Positions 1 through 12,344 of a stretch of DNA of 64,000 nucleotides are shown piece by piece; position 1 is the first letter of the stretch; every line of letters starts with the position of its first letter. A program made the translations under genes and the position numbers. This DNA comes from Bettongia penicillata ogilbyi. Taxonomy: Eukaryota; Chordata; Mammalia; Diprotodontia; Potoroidae. The stretch is from NCBI GenBank assembly GCA_023548195.1, contig JAJHZJ010000575.1:1925454-1989453 (forward strand), written 5' to 3'. The notes beneath the pieces were generated by a model. The model had not been told where the DNA came from, did no database searches, and saw only the letters and a program-made list of their open reading frames with translations.

Positions 1-394
1 TTTAATCTAACAAATCTAACTTTTATCCCCAGTCCCTCCTCATATGCCTCCTTCATGTTAAAAAAAAAATCCTCCATTTTTTATAACTTGTAGTAGTAAT
101 TGGATACTTATACAATTTTATAACATTTCATTCTATACTGACAGAATGATGCTGATTTAGATTGGCTAGAAGGCTAGGCAGAGCCCTTAACATAGTGCTT
201 GTATTCAATAAAGGTGGATTTTTATTGCTAGCAATAACAATGATAGAATGGGCATGTGACTTATTCTATGCCAGGAAAGCCTGTTATCTACTACTAAAGC
301 TTGAGGCTGCCAGTGTTCATTTCAATCTAATACAACAAATATTTAGTATTAAACATTTATGGATAGTGCACTTTACTATGATTACAAAGATGAA
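1..394. other. Unassigned A/T-rich sequence
   Basis: No gene, repeat family or structured element is recognised here. The 121-codon open stretch beginning at 162 has low-complexity composition, no recognisable motif, and runs into the L2 relic that follows, so I do not treat it as a gene. Confidence 0.4.
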
Positions 395-1020
395 AAAATC
401 CCACCCAATCCTATCTAATCCAACAAGCATTTATTTACATAAAAAGAAACAGTCTCTGCCTTCAAGGCCTTTTCATTCTACTGGGCATGGGTGGGGTAGG
501 GAATGGGTGAAACATGTAAACAGGTAAGGAGCTCACAGTTATTTGAGACAAGAGTCAGGACTAAAATCTAGGGGGATTAGAAAAAGATTGCCTAAGACAG
601 GTAACACAGTGGAAAGAGGTGGATTCCGAGACGCAAGAGCCAGAAAGGTGTGCATTCTGGGGATGGGAGACATCCCCCATAAAACTATTAAGGAAATACA
701 TGGAACCGGCAGTCCTGGGAACAGCAAGTAGATTGTAGTACAGACTTTGCAGGGTCTTACACTGTAGTAGAAAACTAAGAGGTGGGTATGTGTAAGAATA
801 ATGTGTCAATGTAATAAGTATATCTGGACAGTGAAAAAAAGATCCAAGGGAGTGGAGAAAAAGAATACACTTATGCGAGAGAATCAGGGAAGGATCCATA
901 GAGGGGACATTAAAGTTGTAACCTGAAAGAAGAAAACTGCTTCAGCAGGTAGAGATGTGGAGAAAGTATATTCCAAGTATGGGAGACACATCGGGAAAAT
1001 GCATGGAGGTGGGAGAGTAC
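395..1020 (-). repeat. L2-clade LINE relic, 3' portion
   Basis: Read on the minus strand this resembles the L2 3' region. The plus-strand bases 410-530 match the reverse of the L2 tail (short-lived 'cctgccctcaaggag' type segment). The following 500 bases retain the purine-rich reverse complement of the L2 reverse-transcriptase C-terminal and 3' region, with phrases such as 'gggagacagcc' and 'ggaacagcaag'. It is heavily diverged and carries no usable reading frame. Family assignment is by recall of the L2 pattern seen repeatedly in this window. Confidence 0.5.
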
Positions 1021-3460
1021 AAAAATAAAATTGAGGGATGGGTTTTGCTGCATTTTCTCATTCTTTGGAAGGCTAGTTTCTGGTTAACCACAGAGCTCAT
1101 CAGGGGAAAACAAACAAATGTTATAAATCAAGAGACTAGTTTCCATTTGCTCTTTAATTACAGAACAGCATTATTCAATCTGTAGAGTGAGGAATCTTGG
1201 GGCTCCCAATTCCAATGCAAGAATTGACTCCAGCGCTACAGGAATACTTTCTGTTAATGCATATAACAGAATTCTTGGAGGTGAGTGGGGTATAGATTCC
1301 ACTGCCCATCCAGGTGGGATGAGTGATCTAAACCCACATTGACTTCTAGCATTGGATTTTCATCCACCTGAAGGGGATAAGGGAAGACAGAACGGTTTTT
1401 GTATCAGAGCAAGACTTTAAGAATTCCTCTCAAAAGAGTAAAAATTTGGGAGTGAGAGATGACTTCTCCCTGCCCCCACAATGGCAGCAGCTGGAGAAAA
1501 GACTCCAAGCTGCTGCGAGGCATGGGGCTTTGTTTTTTTTTTTTTTAAACAGAAAACGAAAGTCTGAAGCCAAGAAAGAATTTCCTCTCATAGGACAATG
1601 GAGAGAAGTGAAAGAAAAAAAGGACAAATGGCGGTCAATGAGGGAATTTGTTTGCTTGGCTATGCATGTTAGTTATAAAAAAAATTGCTTTTCTATTTTT
1701 TTCCAATGGGATAAGGGGTGGGAGAGACACAAAATTCTTAAAATTCATTTTAAAAAAATAGAGAGCTAGGAGGCTTCTACACATGTGAAATTCTTCCTGT
1801 GCTTTCAGATAAGATCTGTGCATTATTAATTATATTTTTATTTTGCTATAAGAGATCTTCCACAAAGTGAGGGTGATCTATAAATGTAAGGTAAAAAACA
1901 AAACAGCAGTAAAACTTTTTTTTTTAATTTACAAATTCAGAGTCAAAAGACTGAAGTCTTTCCCTGAGACATATAAATTCAGAGAGAACACTCCAAAGTC
2001 AATCACATTACAGCATTGTCTCTCATTGGAAGCCATGGCCAAAGGAATTAACCGATGAGGTTAAGCCCTCAACGCTGAAACTAACAAGCCTTTTTTGAAT
2101 GCCCCTAGACTCAATAAATGAGACTCCTCTTCAACACCTGGTTAACCAACCAGAAATTGGCACAAAATGTTCATACACATTCCATATTCTTTCCAAGGTA
2201 CTTCCCTCCCATGTCATTTCCATTTGCCCAGAATCAAACTCCCTGGTCTCCTTCATATAAAGAGATCTCATTTGAGTCATTTTGTCCACGTGCAAGACTC
2301 CTCTGATGCTTCTCATAAACATCAGTGATTGACCTAGAAAAGTGTATTTCCTATCTCCATGTTCATGGCCTGAGACAGGCCAATGCTGGTAGCTTTAACC
2401 CCATAAAAGGACACTGACTAGAAAGGTTTCTTCCTGGTTCTTGGTCAGGAAACCCAATCCCTGACCTCTTGTTAAAAATTTCTCATTAACCAGGACAAAT
2501 ACAGAGTGTTACTTATCTAGTGTTTTTGCTAGCTGTAAGTTCCTTAAAGCATAAATTGAAGACCTTACAATCCCTAGACTACAAGTTGTGGACACACTGA
2601 TGGGACTGTGGGGATAGGTAAGGTAAGAGGAATCCTTCTATCCTGACCTTCTAAGCCTTGCTCTGCAGTGACCCCTAGTGCTATAACTAGATCCTAAAGA
2701 AAAGGACTTGTCCATTCAGCTTCCTATCATCATCTTTGCGCTCCTTTGTGGGTCCCTTTTCCTTCATGTGGCAGCCCCCACTCATTCCTTTGTGATCCTG
2801 CAAATACCAAAATCCAACAGTGAATTTAACAAGCTAAGGAGAGACTTATTTCTCACCCTCTTGAAATCTATGCATAGATACTTTATGCATAGATACTTTA
2901 GTGATTGAATTTGGATGGGAAAAAAAAATAGCATCTTTATTTTCCACTGACTCCTATTCTTTTTTCATTTCTTTGAATTATTTAAAAGCATTATTATGAT
3001 TTCCCCGGACTGCCAAATGGGTCCAAGGCACAAAAAGTCATGATCCCTAAGGCCCCTGTGAGTTTTAAGATTCCCTGGTGTGGTGACTTCACACTAGCTC
3101 ACTCTACCTCCATGAAAACAATCTATTCTGTCTTCAATAAGTTGACATAAAAGATCTTCCATCTCTTCCTATTGACAGGTATAAAAGAGAAGGCAGCAGC
3201 TTATCAAGACAGTTCATGCATTTCCCTGGTCTCTCCATTACAAATATGTATATGGAATAAATGACAAAGGAAAAAGGATCTTAGAGTCTGATAGCATCTG
3301 AAAGAAACAGTGACATTGGGGAAATGAGTGTTTCTAAATGAACTTTCAAAAGCAATACCACAGTCACACTTCATGAGCCCCAGAAGAGGTATGGAAAGTT
3401 CGACTTGAATTTTAGCCAATTCAGTCCTTTTTGGATTTCTGGGGTTTTATTTTCAGGAGA
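1021..3460. other. Unassigned intergenic sequence
   Basis: No gene or clear repeat family is recognised. Minor features: a T14 run near 1531-1546, and a tandem duplication of about 15 bases (tgcatagatacttta) at about 2871-2901. Short open stretches (for example 1446-1769) lack protein motifs. Confidence 0.35.
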
Positions 3461-3703
3461 GAGCAGCTGGGAAGCCCAGTGGATACAGTACTGGGCCTAG
3501 AGTCCAGAAGATGCGAGTTCAAATCCAGCCTCAGACACTTTCTAGCTGTGTGATCCTGAGCGTATCACTTCACCTTGCTTGCCTCAGTTTCCTCATTTGT
3601 AAAATTAGCCGGAGAAGGAAATGGCAAACCAGTCCAGTATTTTTACTAAGAAAACCCCAAATGGGATCATGATGAGTCGAACATAACTAAAATAACTGAA
3701 CAG
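3461..3703 (+). repeat. tRNA-derived CORE-SINE (MAR1/WSINE1-like)
   Basis: A full-length SINE. It has a tRNA-like head with A-box-like (agcccagtggata) and B-box-like (gagttcaaatcc) promoter segments, then the CORE block (ctagctgtgtgatcctg, cctcagtttcctcat). The family 3' tail contains 'ggagaaggaaatggcaaacc' and ends in 'aataactgaacag'. The head could recruit RNA polymerase III; it is not a functional tRNA. Other copies of this family lie at 17869, 18222 and 44172. Confidence 0.88.
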
Positions 3704-3715
3704 TATTGGGAACAC

Positions 3716-3806
3716 AATTGGCATCCATTGATTGAGAAGTGATGAAAGATGCTGGTATTTGAATTGTTATGGAATATGATGCAGCATAAGAATGAATAAA
3801 AAAAAA
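3716..3806 (+). repeat. L1 3'-end fragment
   Basis: Short sense-strand L1 3' segment with the conserved 'gcatccattgattgagaa...atggaatatgatgcagcataag' pattern, matching the L1 3' ends at 21000 (reversed) and 58500. It terminates in an A-rich run (3798-3806), consistent with a 5'-truncated insertion directly after the SINE. Confidence 0.6.
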
Positions 3807-3809
3807 TCT

Positions 3810-3925
3810 CAAGAGTTTACTATGTGCCAGGCACTATGCTAGGTGCTGTGGATTGCAAATATCAAGTGAGGATCAGTGTGTGCCTTTAAGAAGTACCCAT
3901 TCTAATAAGGCTATTCCCAACACAT
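3810..3925 (-). repeat. L2 3'-end relic
   Basis: Reverse complement of the L2 tail, recognised by 'tactatgtgccaggcactatgctaggtgctg' spread over 3818-3850, followed by a degenerate 'gcctttaagaagtacccattctaa' section. Confidence 0.65.
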
Positions 3926-4366
3926 GAAGGAAGCAGTGACCAGGAAAGGTACATTTTATCTAGAAGATAATGGTCATGATGTGTTGGACCATAGGGTAGT
4001 TGATGGTTATGCAATTTCCAGAGGCAATGCTAATGTTAATTTGATAACTGTTCCCAGGGCAGAAGGTAGAAAGCAGGAGGAATGGCATGTATCTCTACAC
4101 GGTGGAAGGCCACGATGGGAACATGCACCAAGATGCTCCTGATGTGAAGTATGATTAGGGTAAGTTTGCACTCACTCAGGAAGCAATCGAGTTTAGCTCC
4201 AGTTCAGAACTTCAAGGGTAAGTGGATGAACTCCCTGAGGGATGGAGGCATGATCTTTCTGGAAGAGGATGATGTCCAGATTGGGGATGAGTTTCTGTCA
4301 GAGGTGGGGCAGATGGCAATAGCAGAAATGGCAAACATCTGGAAGTTGGAAATGACTTTCTTTTAG
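3924..4366 (+). other. Unrecognised coding-like stretch, possible pseudogene relic
   Basis: Two consecutive open stretches in different frames (3924-4142, 72 codons; 4151-4366, 71 codons) have a balanced amino-acid composition, unlike the repeat-derived frames around them. The first includes DHRVVDGYAIS and the second KWMNSLRDGGMIFLEEDD. I do not recognise the parent protein and see no poly(A) tract at the 3' side. It may be a decayed processed pseudogene or chance openness. Confidence 0.25.
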
Positions 4367-4389
4367 TGGTCTAATTTTAAATATTGAAA

Positions 4390-5640
4390 GCATTTAGAAC
4401 ATAACAAAACATACAAGGCTATTTCTACTACCCCATCTCCAACAAATTTACTAATAGTCTATCTTTATTTTGCCCTACAGAATATCTCAGCACCAATCAG
4501 TGAAGCTTATTTTTTAAATTACCTTTTTCTTCTGACAAGTGGGACAGGATCATTGGGATGCGGTTAAGTTTATCTTTGGGGGGAAATGGGTAGCACCTTC
4601 CTTCCCTTCCTTCCTTTTCTTAGCATGAGCTTCTAAGAGGGGGAGTTGTCCTCCAGTCCAAAGCTAGGGAGACCTGGATGCTGATGTTGCAGACAGTCTC
4701 AAGACAGTGGTTTCTGGGGTTATATCAGAAAAATTCAATTCTCCCCGGTTAACATATTCATTATCTAGTCTTCTGAAAGCCTCTCTGCAAGAAGTGAGCC
4801 AGCCATTTTGGGTTCTGCCCTCTGCTGAGTCCAAATTAGTTGGACTAAGAGGTCTATTTAAGACTTCATCAAATCCAAACAAATATATCACATTTTCAGT
4901 GTTTTCCCCCAACAATTTGATTGACTCTTATAACATCCTCAGTCTCTATTTTCATTTCCAGAACTGCTGAGCTTACTCTGCTCTGTAGGATCTACCCGGC
5001 TCTGAGAATGATAGATGGGAGCAGCTAAAGGAGAGTAAGGAAACAGGAAGGCTCTTGCAACAGCATCTTCCTCACCACCAAAGTACACACAAGATCATCT
5101 TCATTGCACATTGATGCCTGAAATTAATTTAATTCAAGACTGCAAATGCTGAGGGTACAAAGATAGAGCCAACAGAGAGACTCCTGTTAAGATCTAATGA
5201 TGGGAAAAAGAAATAGGAACACATTCATTCTATGGGGTTTGGGCCCCCACATTGAGGTTTGATATTTCTACCTTTAAGCTATCTCTCTCATTCGACCCAT
5301 TCTAGTCTCAGGTTAATTGGCACATAGTGTGTGCTGAATAGATGATCTTTGTTTCATCAAAATGCAAACACTCCAAAGAAGTAACTGCCCTCTCAATTAG
5401 AAATGTGCCTATAATTATCTAGTTTTACCTTCTTAGGCAGCCCAGTGGCCCCCTGTTTCCAAGAGCTCACTATACAGATGCCAGACCTAGTGAGGACCTC
5501 TCCAAAGGCTTAAGCTCCATTGCAGCACCAAACTCACAAACTTAAGCAATTCACCACTTTAACCTCCCCAATACCAAGGATCATATGCATGTGCCACCAG
5601 GCCAGGTTCTAAAACATTCAGAGCACAGGAAGTCACTTCT
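4390..5640. other. Mostly unassigned; short L2-like tail
   Basis: No gene seen. A CCTT-rich patch lies at about 4594-4620. A weak reversed L2-tail resemblance (gagggtacaaagatagagcc) is present near 5150-5200. The short open frame at 4664-4915 on the minus strand has no recognisable motif. Confidence 0.3.
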
Positions 5641-5644
5641 GTCA

Positions 5645-5775
5645 ATAGCATCATGGAACCAGAGAATATTAGCTCTAGGGAGGGCACTAGTCAACATCTG
5701 GTCCAATCCCCTTGATAGATGAGGAAAGTGACCTTGAGATGCATCCTCTAGAGAGAACCTTCCCAAGGTTGGACC
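5645..5775 (-). repeat. MIR/THER-type SINE fragment
   Basis: Reverse-strand MIR-like pattern: 'agaatattagctctaggg' then 'catctggtccaatccccttgat' and 'agatgaggaaa', the usual order of the reversed THER1/MIR tail and core. Diverged; head not recognisable. Confidence 0.6.
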
Positions 5776-5887
5776 TTCCCAATTGGACATATATTGGTCA
5801 AATTCAAGTGGCACTTTTTATGAAATTGTTTATTCTCTGAAGGTGTCTGGAAATCTGGGAATCTTTACATCTCCAGATAAGAAAAGT

Positions 5888-6075
5888 GACACAAAGCAGT
5901 GGAAACAGTGAAAGGTTTGGAGGGAGAGCTCCTGGGTTCAAATCTTGTCTCTGTTACTGCCTGTCCAAATGATCTTGGACAAGTCACTTAGCTTCTCAGG
6001 GCCTCAATTTCCTCATATGAAAACTTAGGGTGTTGATTAGGGGCTCTTTAAAGCACCTTTGCGTGCTAGAATGGT
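5888..6075 (+). repeat. MIR/THER-type SINE
   Basis: Forward CORE-SINE: B-box-like 'gggttcaaatcttg', core 'gatcttggacaagtcactta' and 'ggcctcaatttcctcat', then a tail of the THER1 type. Head partly retained. Confidence 0.75.
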
Positions 6076-6377
6076 GATTCTTGCTAGGGCTTGATACAAA
6101 ACCATTCATCCTCAGAAGCTGCCTCATCCATTCTGGCTATTCCTGGAGTCTTTGCAATAATCAGCTAACCAGTCATTTCTGGCTCCTGTGAAGGGGCAAT
6201 GTCTCCTTTGGCAGGATCTCTACCTTCCATATCCCAGCCCAGGACTCAGGTCATTATCTGTGACCAATGAACATCACTGATAAAGACAAAAGTTTAAATA
6301 CAGGAAATATTGATATATTTGCCAACCTTCTAATGGTGCTTTCTTTTAAGCAGTTTTAAGCAGTCTTCAATACATAG

Positions 6378-6380
<3 letters not shown>

Positions 6381-6410
<30 letters not shown>
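6381..6410. repeat. (TG)15 microsatellite
   Basis: Perfect dinucleotide run of 15 TG units. Confidence 0.98.
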
Positions 6411-6411
<1 letters not shown>

Positions 6412-6413
<2 letters not shown>

Positions 6414-7260
6414 ACATAGCTACATATTTAATTCATAATTTTTACATATATTCTTATTTTTAAATCTCTTAAGTAAGATTTCTGATATTCAGACCTGGAA
6501 TCCTTTCCTGAATTGCAGAAACAGGCCTCCTTTCCCTGTTACCTCCAAGTCTGAGATAATATTTCCTTCGTCTTTCCCTGAAGTTTTATGTGTCTTTTGT
6601 TTCCACATCAAAGCCCCTTCAGGACATTCCCCTCCCCTTTTTCCTTTGCAAGCCCAGTGAGCTATCTCACATAATAAGGGGGAAAAATTAGCAAACCCAA
6701 CAGACACATCTGGCTCATTTTGTGTCAGTATTTCAAGCCATTAAAACTCATTGGAAACTAGTTCACAGACAGAACAGCTGATAGGCTACAGGGAGAAATG
6801 AACCTTTCTGGGCTTGTCAGTCATAGTTATTGTGGAATAAAGTGCAACATGATAATTAGATAGAAATGCTGGGGGAAGGGGAAGGAAGGAAGTATTCTGG
6901 GAAGAAGGGAGAGGAAGGATTAGCTTCTATTCAAAGTCATTCCTTAGCTTTGTCTCAAAACTGAACAATTTGACAATTTTTCTTGAATTGCATCGTTCTT
7001 AAGGGTGTGCACGAACAAGTGCGATCACAGGTTCCCCCACCTCCCATGCCTTACAGTTCTGGCCTTGCACTTCAGTACAGAAAATCATTCGGATCAAGGA
7101 ACTCAGGGAATTTTACAAGGTTGACTCTTCACTGAAGGTCATAAAATTGAGTGGCTACTATACGTATTCCTCTTCACATTCTGTGGCTTCCTGATTCCTC
7201 CCTATCCTTCCAGGGCATCTCCATCATGAAAGTTCCCTTTTCCTCCATAAGATGTCTTCC
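6412..7260. other. Unassigned intergenic sequence
   Basis: No gene or repeat family recognised. The open stretch 6489-6707 (minus) is short and motif-free. Confidence 0.35.
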
Positions 7261-7261
7261 C

Positions 7262-7332
7262 ATTGCCTCAACTTTTTCCATAGATGCTTGCCATAGTGCC
7301 TGGCACATACTGGGGACTTAAGAAATGCCTGA
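7262..7332 (+). repeat. L2 3' tail
   Basis: Sense L2 end: 'catagtgcctggcacatac' followed by a degenerate '...taagaaatgcctg'. Confidence 0.6.
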
Positions 7333-7376
7333 CACTGTAGGGTAACTGAGAACCTGGGAGAAGGCTTCTTTCCAGT

Positions 7377-7401
7377 CACACACACACATTATATATACAT
7401 G

Positions 7402-7447
<46 letters not shown>
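7377..7447. repeat. (AC)n(AT)n microsatellite
   Basis: Six AC units (7377-7388) followed after a short spacer by about 20 AT units to 7447. The minus-strand frame 7318-7653 reads through it as a YI repeat and is not a gene. Confidence 0.95.
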
Positions 7448-7450
<3 letters not shown>

Positions 7451-7671
7451 CATATATAAACACATATGCCTATGAACTTAGGAATTAATTGAAAGTGAAA
7501 AGTACTCCCTAACCCGAAGTCAGAGAAACACTTGGGATAAATCCATCTACTAAACAGGAAAAATAAAGTTTCAAAGGCAGACTGAAGCTTTTCCTGGGAG
7601 GGCTCCATCTGCCTTTTAGCCCCTAGTTGGTTATGGTGCATCGAAGCATCCACTATAAATGTGTGAATGAA

Positions 7672-7945
7672 AAAGCCCTTATTAAGCCTTTACTGTGTGT
7701 TATACCTGTGCTGTATGCTGATTGTAAAACCTTGAGCAAGCACTTAACCTCTCTGTACTGTAGGTAACTCTTCAGTTTATAAATTGCAGAGAAGGGATAG
7801 ACTCCAATTGCTGGAGGCTGCCTTCCCACCTGGAAGTCTGTGCCCCAGTGAAATGAATGACAGGTTTAGTCCTTATTCCTACCCTAGCTCTGGGCCAAAC
7901 ACTGTGCTAAGCACTGAGAATATAAATAGAAAATCACATTCATAC
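7672..7945. repeat. L2 and MIR fragments, interleaved
   Basis: Three short pieces. A reversed L2 tail at about 7672-7715 (cttattaagcctttactgtg). A forward MIR core at about 7720-7800 (ttgagcaagcacttaacctc). A second reversed L2 tail at about 7885-7940 (aacactgtgctaagcactga). All are old and short. Confidence 0.5.
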
Positions 7946-7989
7946 TACTTAGAGAGATTACAAAAATAAAGGAACTCCGCCGAGAGGTA

Positions 7990-9930
7990 GATAGAAATAT
8001 CCTGAGGTCATGAGGACACATCAGCAAGTCAGATTGGAAATACCTATCAGTGCAGAAGGCATGGCAGGTGGTAAGATGATCAGGACTGAGGCAGTTTATG
8101 ACTGAAGAATGTGAATCCCATTAATAGTTAATGTACATGGTAGACAAGAGACAATAGGAAGATGCAGACCAGAAGCTGGTAGTGAAGCTCTCTAAGAACT
8201 AAGGTAGCAGATGCCCATTCAGTCATAACCATGGAAATCAGAGGGGAGTAACAGCCAGCACAGTCTACTCAACATATGAGACCAGCATGAAGAAGGACCA
8301 GTGCTCTACGATGCTATGACAATGGGACATCAGGTCCTGACAGTATCAATAGCCCTTCTATGTCATACACTGGTCTTTTTACTTCCTTTGTCTTTAATTG
8401 ATATATTTCTCCTTAGATATATCCACTAATCCCATGGGTGTGGGTATTTGTAAGAGAATGTACCCTAGGTTTTTAAGGAACTATTTTATTGCTAGTATTA
8501 TTGCTATACTATTTAATTAAATGTCTCTATTTGAGAGTAATTATGACCTCTGAATATCTACTATAAGTGGACAGATAGGTGGGGGCTCATAATCTATGAT
8601 TTTAAGTTGATGTAAAACCAGGTACTCAGAATCTGGCACTTTTCTTGGGCATCTTATTTGAAGGGTTCTATAAATCAAACCCTGAAATACTTAACATCTC
8701 TCTTTGGACAATTTTACAAAACTTTTATCCTAGGAATTTGAATAGACCACATTCTTAGGCATTAATTTCAAGCAGAAAACTACCCAGATCATCTCTTATT
8801 CTGTTTTGTTTTTGAAAGCTTAAATTAAAAATGTCTTCCATCCTAAAAATGGAGCCGTTCATACTTGTTTGCATGTAACCACTCTTACTAAAAGATCATA
8901 AAGTACCATGATCCTCAGCCCCATTTTGCAGTAGAGATAAGAATATGGAATATTAAAGAAAATAAGACTTTAGAGAGTATTTCTGGATTGCCATCTCCTA
9001 ATTTTGTTTCTTTGAAGGCTCTCATTGACTATCATATTTTAAAAAAAAAACTTCCTAAAGCAGCTGCATTAATTTCTTCTGTGAATGGTAATTTAAGGGC
9101 TTACTTTCTTTGTAAGATATAATATACTCATATTTCTCCTTCATAGTTCTTCCTCATTAGACTACTATATTCAAAATAGTGGAGAAAGGGAGAGTTCTGG
9201 TTGTCTGAATCTTCTCATTAACTGATAATTATTATCTAGACGAGGTGTAGTTAGGTTCAGGGATTTCAGGCAACACAAGGCAATTTTAGCACTCAATTGG
9301 CAGCTTATTCAAGGTGTACAAAGCAATTTAGCAAGTACAGACAATTGTATTAAAAAAAAGTATGAGATCCATGGACTTTCTATCTCACTGACGTTCTGAA
9401 GTCCCCACTTTGGTTTCAAAGAGTGAAGTCACCCAAGAACTCTACCAGGCATCTGACTAGCTCTAGATCATCTGTCTATATTAGGGGACAGTAAAATTGT
9501 ATTTTGAGATATAGAAGAGGGATAGCAATGCTCCTAGTTAAATAGAATTAAAAATGGGTTAGAAAAGCTCATCTGCCAGATATTCCCAGACTGTCAGACA
9601 AGCTTGAGTGCAGGAATTGGCAGAATTGTTTCTTAGTCAGAGACCACACTCAAGTCATTCTCTTTATCTCTGATTGTATGTCCCCCCACCGTCAAGTGAA
9701 AAGGGACAGTCTCAAAAGTCTATATAACAAGACTGGCAACTATCCCAAAGTTCCATCAGAGCTATAACTGTGAATTATTATTTCTGGGACAAGAGGCAGA
9801 AAAGGTACCCTTGGTTCAGAATATGTGGTCAACACTCTGGAACATGGGTATCAGAGTAAGAGGGAGGATCTAACCCCTGTGGATTATCTGGCATCTTCTG
9901 GTACAATGAAATTTGGAAAATATCTAAGCA
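7990..9930. other. Unassigned intergenic sequence
   Basis: About 1.9 kb with no gene or repeat family that I can name. A/T-rich with A- and T-runs; no TIR or SINE core is visible. Confidence 0.35.
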
Positions 9931-9934
9931 CTGA

Positions 9935-10150
9935 GATGAGGGAGGGAAATACAAAGACAAAATGAAAATCAGCCCTACCATCAAGGAAGTTACATTCTGG
10001 GTTGAGAGGTATAGGGAGAGGTGGGGGACATATTGAGTGTCAGGTTGGTTATACTGAATTTGAGATGTCTAAGGACTATCCAGTTAGAAGTGTCCAATAA
10101 ATAGTTGATGGACTTTAGAAGAGGGATTAGGACTCTATAAATACATCTTT
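9935..10150 (-). repeat. L2-clade LINE relic
   Basis: Reversed L2 pieces: 'accatcaaggaagttacattctggg' spans the tail (about 9978-10000), and 'tgaatttgagatgtctaagg' with 'ctatccagttagaagtgtcc' (10058-10096) matches the reversed RT C-terminal block also seen at 39740-39800. Confidence 0.6.
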
Positions 10151-10159
10151 GAATACTGA

Positions 10160-11760
10160 AGCTGAGGAGATGAGACAAACAGAGATAGAAGCAGAGTCAG
10201 AAAGATGCAGGTTACAAGGGAGGAAAGACACCATAAAACTTCCCATGTTGGGGAGTGATTCTTGATAACTAGAAGACAGGCAATTCCACAATGGTAGGTG
10301 TGAGTTTCTCTGCCAAGTAGCCCCTGTCTTCCAACATCACTATCTCTATTTACATGAGGATACATCCATGTCTCCCTATTCATTGTGATGGTGGGTAAAT
10401 CCCCACCATAAGCATGGGCTGATACCAGGCCCTCTGATGAAGCAAGAAGATGGTGAGATGGAATACTTTCCAGATGTTTGAATAAACAGATATCTATTGG
10501 AATGATCTTATCTGGGGGAGTGTTGGAACTGACAAAATCTGATCACTTACCTGTGTAAGTCTCTGCTTCCTTCTTTTCTTCTGAAGACCATCCTCCAAAC
10601 AAGTTAGACAAGCTTCCTTCATAGGCTCTTCATTTAATCTGTGCTGAGACACACCTAATTTGACCATCATGATTGATTTGACCAGGTTGTGGAACCTTTG
10701 ATCATGTCCAAGGCAGAATGATTCAAGAGACCTGGGAGGTGAGTTCAAGTTGCTGACATGGACATCCAAGCTGGTCCTTTCATTCTTTTGGGACACATGA
10801 GGAAGAAATGGAGATGTGGAAAAAGTTATTGCCAGCAGGAACAAAAGTGGAAGGTCCCCAGCTGGAAGCACCCAAAGCATTTACAAACCTTGTCTAGGAT
10901 GGCGCTTCCTAGCTGCCACACTGGAGACAAAAGAAGGTGACTCTATTCCCGTCCCACTTTGTGATCTCTATGAAGAGGGTTGGCGTATTTCCATATAAAC
11001 CTGATGATTCTCACTGGGCTTGAGACATTTGCCCCTGTAAGTATGAAAGGCTATTTTGTTTCTTAACCAGGAAAATAGAATACACTTGCTGATTGATTGA
11101 AAGAAAATAAAAACCAGCAAGCTTTACATTTACTCTGGGATGAGCATTCCCAATAATATTATCTAGAATACCTCCAGGAGGGCCACTCTGGGGCTGGATG
11201 AGGTTGTTAGGGTCTGAGCCTCAGAATGACTCTTCTCTGATCCCCTTAAGGGTACCACAGCTGTTCTCCAAACTGCTTCTGAGACCAACTAAGCCACACC
11301 TGCCCATGATCTTTAATTACAAACCTTTAAGGCAGGACCAAGAGCAGCGATATCAAGAATAAAATTGTTAGACAGGTTTAGTCCTCGAGAACTGGTGGAA
11401 AGTTTCCAATGTGAGTATAAACTAGATATTGGTGAATTGAGAGATGGATGAAATAAAATCAATCAACCAACCCACCAGTTCCATTTTCTTCCCTCCTATT
11501 TTCAAACTGACTTTTGATTGGCATGTGGATAGTCTATGCTACTGCAAAGATAACAAGGAAACAGAACTGACCCCATGCCCTGACTTTCTTGTGATAGCTA
11601 AGAGAAAAAGCTCAGCTGTGTAAAGCTACAAAAGAGAATTAGATCCCCAAAATAGGAAGAGACATATGACATGAGACCAAAAAAGTGGTTCTGATAGGTT
11701 TTGTTTTGAGTTTTTTTTAGTATGTAAAAGAGACCCTCTTTTATCTCATTTCTCACCTAG
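10160..11760. other. Unassigned intergenic sequence
   Basis: No repeat family or gene is recognised. A 128-codon minus-strand frame (10494-10880) begins with a hydrophobic segment (LLFLLAITFS). No family motif, splice context or poly(A) tract supports it as a gene, and I judge it fortuitous. Confidence 0.35.
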
Positions 11761-11769
11761 CTTAATCAC

Positions 11770-12019
11770 TAAATGCATGTTGCCTCAGATAAACTGAGAC
11801 CTGGGCAAGACGTTAGCTTAAAAAGGCCAAGGTCTCCCACTGCCTCACTGCCTGCCTGTCATATTGATTCATGTCTGGTCACTGGGCCCAGATGGCTCTG
11901 GAGGAGAGAGTGAGGCTGGTGGCTTTGCTCAACCCTCCCTCACTTAAAGCGAATTTACTTTCATGTCAAGGCATCACCTTTCTGAGGCCATTGGTCTTCT
12001 CTGAAAAGAAAGGACAAAC
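11770..12019 (+). repeat. RTE-tailed SINE, diverged copy
   Basis: Aligns along its length with the better preserved copy ending at 34599: 'ggccaaggtctcccactgc', 'ggtcactgggcccagatggc', 'gaggctggtg', 'ccctccctcactt', and a decayed 3' tail ending 'gaaaggacaaac'. That tail resembles the end of the RTE-clade LINE at 28541. The 99-codon open stretch 11871-12170 lies on it and is not a gene. Two 16-base copies of 'gctatcctgttaccaa' (12021 and 12041) follow its end. Confidence 0.7.
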
Positions 12020-12344
12020 TGCTATCCTGTTACCAACATGGCTATCCTGTTACCAAGGGAGACAGATACCTCCCCTCCTTGCCCCATGGCAGATTATCAG
12101 GGATTCCTCTCCTTGGTTAGGAAATGATCTCCAAATCTCATCCACCTCACACCATTATCAGAGCCATTGAAGTCAGCTGGAGCTTGTGCAATGTGGGCAT
12201 TGGCAGTTTTCTACGCAGATTCAATGCTGAAGAATGTTTCCCTCTTTTATTATAACAGCAAACACCCTAGCATGCCCAGGATGCCCTGAAAGCACAGGTT
12301 CTTGGATCTGCTTTTCTAAAAGGAAAGCAACTTTGAAGGGTCAA

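Noticed and set aside
3461..3540. tRNA gene suggested by A-box and B-box-like segments
   Set aside because: These are the SINE head; no cloverleaf with intact acceptor and anticodon stems is visible, and the CORE block follows directly.
10494..10880. 128-codon minus-strand frame with a hydrophobic start
   Set aside because: No family motif, no splice or poly(A) context, and a length that chance allows.
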